DNA from: Anaerolineales bacterium UBA3940
GTDB taxonomy: Bacteria > Chloroflexota > Anaerolineae > Aggregatilineales > UBA3940
Reading direction: 5' to 3'
Length of the DNA stretch: 9,297 nt
NCBI GenBank assembly: GCA_002385675.1
Contig: DGDY01000086.1
Location: 1 to 9,297 of the forward strand
The notes below the pieces were generated by a model, which made no database searches, was not told the DNA's origin, and saw nothing but the letters and a program-made list of their open reading frames with translations. Both the position numbers and the translations under genes were made by a program. Below, in pieces: positions 4,753 through 9,297 of this stretch (position 1 is its first letter; each line of letters starts with the position of its first letter).

Positions 4753-7629
4753 ATGAGTTTCGTCGCACCGCCCTACATTCGAGCCATTATTTTCGACCTG
4801 GATGGTGTTCTGACCGACACCGCCGAATATCACTTCCAGGCGTGGAAGCGTCTCGCCGACGAGGAGGGCATCCCCTTTACCCGGCAGGATAACGAGAAGC
4901 TGCGGGGCGTCTCACGCAGGCGCTCGCTGGAACTCCTGCTTGGCGACCGGAAGGTCAGCGAGGAGGCGTTCCAGGAGATGATGGAGCGCAAGAACGCCTA
5001 CTACCGCGAGATGCTCCAGCAGGTTACGCCGGCGGATCTGCTGCCGGGCGTCCCTGAGTTGCTGCGCGGGCTGCGCGAGGCGGGCCTGAAGATCGCCATC
5101 GCCTCTGCCAGCAAAAACGCCGGTGACGTGGTCGACCGGCTGGGCATCCGGGATCAGATCGATGTGCTGGCCGACGGCTTTTCGCCGGGGCGGCCCAAGC
5201 CCGCGCCTGACCTCTTCCTGTACGCGGCGGAACAGCTTGGAGTGCCGCCGGTGCAGTGTGTGTGCGTCGAAGATGCGGCGGCAGGCATCGACGCGGGCAA
5301 CGCCGCGGGCATGGTAACCGTCGGAATAGGCCCGGTGGAGCGTGTGGGGCACGCCGACCTCGTGGTGCCGAGCCTGGAGGGCGTTGAGGTCGCCGACCTG
5401 CTGCGGCCTGCCACCTGGCGGGTCGCCGAGTACACCTTCGATCCGATGTCCCAGCACCAGTATGAGACGATCCTCGCGCAGGGCAACGGCTACCTCGGGA
5501 CGCGCGCCACGTTTGAGGAAGGCTTCCCTTCCGACTGGCCCGCCACGCTGATTCACGGGCTGTGGGACGACATCCCGCTGGTGTTCACCGAGATTGCCAA
5601 CGCGCCGAACTGGACGGAACTGGAGATCCTCATCAACGGGGAGCGCTTCAGTCTGGCCGCGGGGCAGTTCAAATATTACGCCCGCTACCTGGACCTGCGC
5701 ACCGGGGTGCTGCACCGCCGCGTGCGCTGGCAGCCCTCTGAGGATGGGCCGGTGGTTGACCTGATCTTCGAGCGGGTGCCGAGCCTGGTCTACGAGCACG
5801 CGATGGGCGTCCGGCTGCGGATCGAGCCGATCGATCAGGCGGTGGACGTGGAGGTGCGCGCCCCGATTGACGCGTTCGCGCTGAACCCCGGCTTCCTGCA
5901 GGAGGGGATCAACCACTGGGACCGTGTCGATGATCTCGCCACGCCGGAGGAAGCCGCGCTGATGCTGCGGACGCGCCACACGCACAAGGTTGTCGCGCTG
6001 TGTACCCGGCTGAACACGTCGGGCGTGGCGTCAGTGCAGGAGGGCGCGCTCGATGTGCCGGGGCGGCCCACGGTGACGCGCCGCGCGCGCGTCGAGCCGG
6101 GCGAGACATTTGTCGCGGACAAGTTCGTGGCGATCTACACGTCGCGCGACGAGGCCGACCCGATGGAGGCGTCTCGCAAGACGGCACAGGCCGTTGTCGA
6201 ACAGGGTTACGACGCCATCCGCGAGGACAACGATCGGGCATGGGCCGAGTTCTGGCAGGACAGCGATGTGATCATCGAGGGCGACGACGAGGCGCAGCTC
6301 TCCATACGCCACGCCCTCTTCCAGCTTCGCGCATCGGCAACGTACAAGGATGAGCGGGTCAGCATCGGCGCGAAGGCGCTGACCGGTTTCGGCTACCGGG
6401 CGCATGTGTTCTGGGACACCGACATCTTCATCCTGCCGTTCTTTACTTACACACAGCCGGAGTTTGCGCGGGCGATGCTCATGTATCGCTGGCATACGCT
6501 GCCGGGCGCGCGGCGAAACGCCCGCAGCAGCGGCTACATCGGCGCACGCTATGCGTGGGAGAGCGCCGAGACGGGCGACGAGATCACCCCGACGTGGGTC
6601 CCGGACCCGGCCAGCCGCAAGGGGCTGATCCGCATCCTCACCGGTGACATAGAGATACATATCACCGCCGATGTGGCCTATGCCATCTGGCAGTACTGGC
6701 AGACCACCGGCGATGACGAGTTTATGCGGCTGTATGGCGCGCCGATCATCCTGGAGACGGCGGTGTTCTGGGGCGACCGGGTCGAGGAGTTTGAGGACGG
6801 CTATGGCTTCCTGCAGGTCATCGGCCCGGACGAGTACCACGAGAGCGTGGACAACAACGCCTTCACCAACCGGATGGTCCAGTGGCATCTTGAGACGGCG
6901 CTCCGGGTCCGCGAGTGGCTGTATGAGGTCGCGCCCGAGGAAGCGCAGCACCTGGATGCTCAGCTTGAGATCACTGAAGAGCGGCTCGACCACTGGCAGG
7001 ATATCATCGACAACATGATTTTCCTCTACGACGAGGAAAGCGGCCTGATCGAGCAGTTCGAGGGCTTCTTCGACCTGCAGGACATCGACTGGTCGGAGTA
7101 CGAGGGGCGCACGGCGTCGATGCAGGCGCTGCTGGGGATGCACGGCATCCAGAAGTACCAGGTGATCAAGCAGCCCGATGTGATCCTGCTGCTGTGCCTG
7201 CTGCGCAACGAATTCGGCCCGGAAGTGTGGCGGGCGAACTGGGACTACTACGTGCCACGCACCGACCACGAGTACGGGTCGTCGCTCGGTCCCTCGATCC
7301 ATGCCTGGGCGGCCTGTGAGGTCGGCAAGCCCGATGAGGGCTACGAGCACTTCATGCGTGCCGCGCGTGCCGACCTGCGCGATATCCGCCGCAACGTCGA
7401 GGACGGCATCCACGCGGCGTCGGCGGGCGGGCTATGGCAGGCGATCGCGTTTGGGTTTGCCGGGCTGCGCTTCGAGAACGGGAGCTACACGCTGAGCCCG
7501 CGCCTGCCCTCACACTGGAAGCGGCTGGCGTTCTCGTTCTACCTGAACGGCGAGCGCCACCAGGTCGATCTGCGCGCGGAGGAACTGGCGGCACAGGCGG
7601 CCAGCACCCGCAAGCAGATGGAGGGGTAG
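4753..7629 (+). CDS. Fused beta-phosphoglucomutase (HAD) / GH65 disaccharide phosphorylase
   Basis: A 958-residue bifunctional enzyme. Residues 9-217 are a HAD phosphatase-fold domain of beta-phosphoglucomutase type: nucleophile motif DLDGV (D15, D17), cap motif RGVSRRRSLELL, ASASKN (117-122), K149 and E173-D174, all matching the classic mutase positions. Residues about 222-945 are a GH65 inverting phosphorylase: N-terminal super-sandwich domain (NGYLGTRA near 240), then the (alpha/alpha)6 barrel with HVFWDTDIF, GPDEYHE (general acid E694), Q-x-DV and SSLGPSIHA, the phosphate-site region. The phosphorylase would split a disaccharide (trehalose, kojibiose, maltose or nigerose are family substrates) into glucose and beta-glucose 1-phosphate; the mutase domain turns the latter into glucose 6-phosphate. 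No signal peptide: cytoplasmic. Start: ATG 4753 follows AGAAGGA by 10 bases and gives the HAD domain a natural N-terminus; ATG 4708 lies inside a leader hairpin region. A terminator follows at 7687. Both activities are well supported; the exact disaccharide is not. Confidence 0.92.
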   Translation: MSFVAPPYIRAIIFDLDGVLTDTAEYHFQAWKRLADEEGIPFTRQDNEKLRGVSRRRSLELLLGDRKVSEEAFQEMMERKNAYYREMLQQVTPADLLPGVPELLRGLREAGLKIAIASASKNAGDVVDRLGIRDQIDVLADGFSPGRPKPAPDLFLYAAEQLGVPPVQCVCVEDAAAGIDAGNAAGMVTVGIGPVERVGHADLVVPSLEGVEVADLLRPATWRVAEYTFDPMSQHQYETILAQGNGYLGTRATFEEGFPSDWPATLIHGLWDDIPLVFTEIANAPNWTELEILINGERFSLAAGQFKYYARYLDLRTGVLHRRVRWQPSEDGPVVDLIFERVPSLVYEHAMGVRLRIEPIDQAVDVEVRAPIDAFALNPGFLQEGINHWDRVDDLATPEEAALMLRTRHTHKVVALCTRLNTSGVASVQEGALDVPGRPTVTRRARVEPGETFVADKFVAIYTSRDEADPMEASRKTAQAVVEQGYDAIREDNDRAWAEFWQDSDVIIEGDDEAQLSIRHALFQLRASATYKDERVSIGAKALTGFGYRAHVFWDTDIFILPFFTYTQPEFARAMLMYRWHTLPGARRNARSSGYIGARYAWESAETGDEITPTWVPDPASRKGLIRILTGDIEIHITADVAYAIWQYWQTTGDDEFMRLYGAPIILETAVFWGDRVEEFEDGYGFLQVIGPDEYHESVDNNAFTNRMVQWHLETALRVREWLYEVAPEEAQHLDAQLEITEERLDHWQDIIDNMIFLYDEESGLIEQFEGFFDLQDIDWSEYEGRTASMQALLGMHGIQKYQVIKQPDVILLLCLLRNEFGPEVWRANWDYYVPRTDHEYGSSLGPSIHAWAACEVGKPDEGYEHFMRAARADLRDIRRNVEDGIHAASAGGLWQAIAFGFAGLRFENGSYTLSPRLPSHWKRLAFSFYLNGERHQVDLRAEELAAQAASTRKQMEG

Positions 7630-7686
7630 GTGGGAAGGCAGTGAGCCGCGACGTTCAGTCGCAGCTTCCGGACTGATCTAATCGAC

Positions 7687-7722
7687 ACCGCCGCTCGGCA
7701 AGATGCTGAGCGGCGGTTTGTT
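7687..7722 (+). terminator. Intrinsic terminator of the phosphorylase gene
   Basis: ACCGCCGCTC (7687-7696) pairs with GAGCGGCGGT (7708-7717), and the stem continues inward through G-T and two G-C pairs to a small AAGAT loop; TTTGTTT follows. It lies 58 bases after the stop. The short gap before it (7630-7686) holds only two weak 5-bp pairings (GGAAG/CTTCC and GCGAC/GTCGC) and no gene. Confidence 0.85.
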
Positions 7723-7741
7723 TGTGGTGGGTGGGACAAGT

Positions 7742-7777
7742 AAAAAATCTCGGGGTGCATTTGGCACCCCGAGATTT
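7742..7777 (-). terminator. Intrinsic terminator of tRNA-Arg (minus strand)
   Basis: A 14-bp perfect stem, 7745-7758 with 7764-7777, closes on a 5-base loop. Read on the minus strand, it begins a few bases after the tRNA 3' end and ends in a TTTTTT run. It faces the phosphorylase terminator head to head, so the two units are insulated from each other. Confidence 0.88.
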
Positions 7778-7781
7778 CCAG

Positions 7782-7853
7782 TGCCCCCACCAGGACTCGA
7801 ACCTGGGCTTCAGCCTCCGGAGGGCTGCGCTCTATCCGCTGAGCTATGGGGGC
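7782..7853 (-). tRNA. tRNA-Arg(CCG)
   Basis: The minus strand folds into a full cloverleaf: acceptor GCCCCCA / TGGGGGC, D arm GCTC/GAGC, anticodon arm CAGCC-CTCCGGA-GGCTG with anticodon CCG, a short four-base variable loop AAGC, and T arm CCAGG-TTCGAGT-CCTGG. The discriminator is A. The 3' CCA is not encoded (CTG follows), so a nucleotidyltransferase must add it. Anticodon CCG reads CGG arginine codons, which occur often in the genes here. Promoter and terminator are both visible, so it is a single-gene unit. Confidence 0.95.
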
Positions 7854-7869
7854 TCGCGTGACGCCCTGC

Positions 7870-7875
7870 ATTATA
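7870..7875 (-). promoter_or_regulatory. -10 element of tRNA-Arg promoter
   Basis: On the minus strand TGGTATAAT gives a perfect TATAAT preceded by the TG of an extended -10, about 16 bases before the tRNA 5' end. No convincing -35 lies upstream, which fits an extended -10 promoter. Transcription would start about 10 bases before the mature tRNA. Confidence 0.6.
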
Positions 7876-7953
7876 CCACCTGCCTCCGGCTTTGGCGACT
7901 CTTATTGGGCGCTCCGCGTAGATATTTCGTCAAATTCCCGGACCACGGTATTG

Positions 7954-7982
7954 TTGACGCCCTGTACCTGGCACGCTACCAT
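7954..7982 (+). promoter_or_regulatory. Sigma-70-type promoter of the M23 peptidase gene
   Basis: TTGACG at 7954-7959, a 17-base spacer and TACCAT at 7977-7982 (4 of 6 consensus bases). Start is predicted near 7989, giving a leader of about 57 bases that holds the 7995-8024 hairpin. It diverges from the tRNA promoter. Confidence 0.55.
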
Positions 7983-7994
7983 ACGGGGCGATAT

Positions 7995-8024
7995 ATGGCG
8001 AACTGGAGCCCTCCAGTCGCCCAT
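7995..8024 (+). promoter_or_regulatory. Leader hairpin before the M23 peptidase
   Basis: GGCGA-A-CTGGA (7997-8007) pairs with TCCAG-TCGCC (8012-8021): ten pairs, one bulged A and a GCCC loop, with two more pairs at the base if C8022 bulges. It begins within about 6 bases of the predicted transcript start and ends before the ribosome site at about 8034-8041. It may stabilise the mRNA or modulate expression; the role is unknown. Confidence 0.45.
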
Positions 8025-8045
8025 AGCCATTCACGGGTGAGAACT

Positions 8046-9185
8046 ATGAGTCAACTCGATGGGCCGTTCAGCCCGCGCTCGGTGGGCCGGAAGCTCCGCG
8101 AGTCGTTGCAAAAGCACTCCGATCTCTACCTGACCATCGCCGCTATTGCTGTGGTGCTGGTCGGCCTGGTTTTGCTTGGCATCGGGCCGGTGCGGATGCT
8201 GCTCGCGGACGAAGGCGGCGCTGATCTCCTCGGAGATACCGCCGGCGCGCTGGAGACAGGGCCGCTCGCCACAGGAGGCGGCTACACTGACTTCACCATC
8301 TCGACCAACCAGGTCAGCCGGCGCTTTGTACCCTTCACCATCATCCCCGACCGTCCGCGGGATGAGGTGATTACGTACACCGTACAGCCCGGCGATACGA
8401 TAACCTCCATCGCCGAGATGTTCGGCATCGACCGCACGACGGTTTTCTGGGCCAACGCCGACAAGCTTCAGGGCGACGTGCACATGCTCCAGACCGGCAT
8501 GGAACTGTACATCCTGCCGGTGGATGGCGTGTACCACCGCTCCGACGGCAAACTCACGATTCAGGCTATTGCCGAGAAGTATAAGGCTGATCCGGAAGTC
8601 ATCCTCGAGTCGGAGTACAACGAGCTTGAGGGCATGACCGCCGCCGATATCCCGCCGTGGGGGATGCGCATCGTCATACCGGGCGGCGAAGGCGAGTTTG
8701 CGGACTGGCGGCCGCCGATCCAGGAGGTCGAGGACACGACGACCGGTACGATCGTCCGGGCCTTCATGCCGGGCATGCCTGGCTCGTGCGCGCCGGGTAT
8801 CGTCGGGTCAGGCGGGACGTACGTGTTCACCAACCCGCTCGGCGGAGGGTACTCGTTCACGCAGCCGTTCTACCCCGGCCACTCCGGTGTGGACCTGGCC
8901 GCCGCTGTGGGCACGCCGGTGCTGGCAGCGGACAGCGGCGTGGTGATCTTCTCCGGTTGGAACAACTGGGGCTATGGCAACCTGGTTGTGCTGGACCATG
9001 GCAACGGCTGGACGACCTACTACGCGCACATGAGTTCGATCGCGGTGGGCTGCGGGCAGTTCGTGCCGCGCGGCGCCGTGGTCGGCGGGGTCGGCTCGAC
9101 CGGCAACAGTAGCGGGCCGCACCTGCACTTCGAGACACGCCTGAACCACATCCCGGACGCCCCGACGAACCACGTGGGCTTCTAG
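8046..9185 (+). CDS. Membrane-anchored LysM / M23 family metallopeptidase
   Basis: A 379-residue cell-wall peptidase or septation factor. Residues 1-26 are polar and basic, 27-46 are one membrane helix (LYLTIAAIAVVLVGLVLL), so the rest is probably outside the cytoplasm. LysM 1 is at about 110-155 (YTVQPGDTI...IAEMFGI); a second, divergent LysM-like unit is at about 163-212. The C-terminal M23 (LytM/lysostaphin-type) domain is at about 265-379: H279-xxx-D283 and H359-L-H361 are the zinc ligands and H328 in YYAHMS a catalytic histidine. All are present, so it should be an active zinc endopeptidase, cutting peptidoglycan cross-links if that is its substrate. Start: ATG 8046 follows GGGTGAGA closely; ATG 7995 would add 17 residues but lies in the leader hairpin, and any earlier start would run through the tRNA gene on the opposite strand. 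The gene has its own promoter and terminator, hence a single-gene unit. Confidence 0.9.
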   Translation: MSQLDGPFSPRSVGRKLRESLQKHSDLYLTIAAIAVVLVGLVLLGIGPVRMLLADEGGADLLGDTAGALETGPLATGGGYTDFTISTNQVSRRFVPFTIIPDRPRDEVITYTVQPGDTITSIAEMFGIDRTTVFWANADKLQGDVHMLQTGMELYILPVDGVYHRSDGKLTIQAIAEKYKADPEVILESEYNELEGMTAADIPPWGMRIVIPGGEGEFADWRPPIQEVEDTTTGTIVRAFMPGMPGSCAPGIVGSGGTYVFTNPLGGGYSFTQPFYPGHSGVDLAAAVGTPVLAADSGVVIFSGWNNWGYGNLVVLDHGNGWTTYYAHMSSIAVGCGQFVPRGAVVGGVGSTGNSSGPHLHFETRLNHIPDAPTNHVGF

Positions 9186-9203
9186 AACGGGAGAGACACG
9201 CAA

Positions 9204-9239
9204 ACCGGGCGAGATCAACGCGATCTCGCCCGGTTTTTG
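9204..9239 (+). terminator. Strong intrinsic terminator of the M23 peptidase gene
   Basis: ACCGGGCGAGATC (9204-9216) and GATCTCGCCCGGT (9222-9234) form a perfect 13-bp stem with a 5-base AACGC loop, followed by TTTTGTT. It starts 18 bases after the stop. Confidence 0.93.
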
Positions 9240-9254
9240 TTGTGTCGGCGATGG

Positions 9255-9285
9255 GGTAGGGGCGGGTCTCAGACCCGCCCCTACC
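9255..9285. repeat. Near-perfect GC-rich palindrome, dispersed intergenic repeat
   Basis: GGTAGGGGCGGGTCT (9255-9269), one central C, then AGACCCGCCCCTACC (9271-9285): 15 pairs with a single-base centre. As RNA or single-stranded DNA the innermost pairs would open to form a loop. Palindromes of the GTAGGGGCGGGT...ACCCGCCCCTAC type recur in many Chloroflexota and cyanobacterial intergenic regions (recalled knowledge, not searched). It lies just past the terminator and has no T run, so it is a repeat rather than a second terminator. The rest of the window end (9286-9297) holds nothing recognisable. Confidence 0.7.
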
Positions 9286-9297
9286 AGTGGTTTGAGC

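Noticed and set aside
6031..7413. 460-residue open frame on the minus strand
   Set aside because: It is antisense to the GH65 domain, whose motifs are intact on the plus strand. Its composition (rich in Arg, Leu, Val, Asp) is typical of the mirror frame of GC-rich genes, and no domain is recognisable.
7722..8045. 108-codon N-terminal extension of the M23 peptidase
   Set aside because: It would translate through the tRNA-Arg gene and its terminator on the opposite strand, and upstream of the peptidase promoter. ATG 8046 has a ribosome site and gives a normal membrane anchor.
1..9297. CRISPR array, insertion sequence, prophage or att site
   Set aside because: No evenly spaced direct repeats, no transposase or integrase frame, and no direct repeat of the tRNA-Arg 3' end were seen. 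The inverted repeats present fit terminators, leaders and short dispersed palindromes.

Overview
The window is GC-rich, densely coding bacterial DNA with only modest non-coding gaps. The gene families (a fused beta-phosphoglucomutase/GH65 phosphorylase, a GT4 enzyme starting MRIAQVSPLYESVPPKLYGG, and a LysM-M23 peptidase) and the GC-rich intergenic palindromes at both edges suggest a Chloroflexota (Anaerolineae-like) genome. That placement is inference from recalled family distributions; no 16S or single-copy marker gene is present.

Layout. (1) 1-2000: an intergenic repeat, then a GT10 (fucosyltransferase-family) gene and a GT2 gene overlapping by 8 bases, probably the end of a surface-polysaccharide cluster continuing to the left. 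(2) 2001-2688: a 688-base gap without a gene. It has an AT-rich part, a near-consensus sigma-70 promoter (TTGAGC-17-TATAAT, 2227-2255), a 58-base tract without a single G (2312-2369), and about 250 bases of nested inverted repeats that look like a structured RNA leader. (3) 2689-4463: a GT4 glycosyltransferase and a small protein resembling the HsdR N-terminal nuclease fold, in which all three expected catalytic residues are replaced. (4) 4464-4752: a second leader with four consecutive hairpins. (5) 4753-7629: a 958-aa fusion of a beta-phosphoglucomutase-type HAD domain with a GH65 disaccharide phosphorylase. (6) 7630-8045: two convergent intrinsic terminators, tRNA-Arg(CCG) on the minus strand, and divergent promoters. 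(7) 8046-9185: a membrane-anchored LysM/M23 cell-wall peptidase, closed by a strong terminator and followed by a 15-bp palindromic repeat.

How the genes may work together. The fused enzyme can be read as a complete short pathway: phosphorolysis of an alpha-glucosidic disaccharide to beta-glucose 1-phosphate, then isomerisation to glucose 6-phosphate. The GT4 enzyme upstream could make or remodel a related glucoside, but nothing in the sequence proves a shared substrate. The most unusual material is non-coding: both carbohydrate genes sit behind long, highly folded leaders that I cannot assign to a known riboswitch class. The orphan pseudo-nuclease between them is the most unusual protein.
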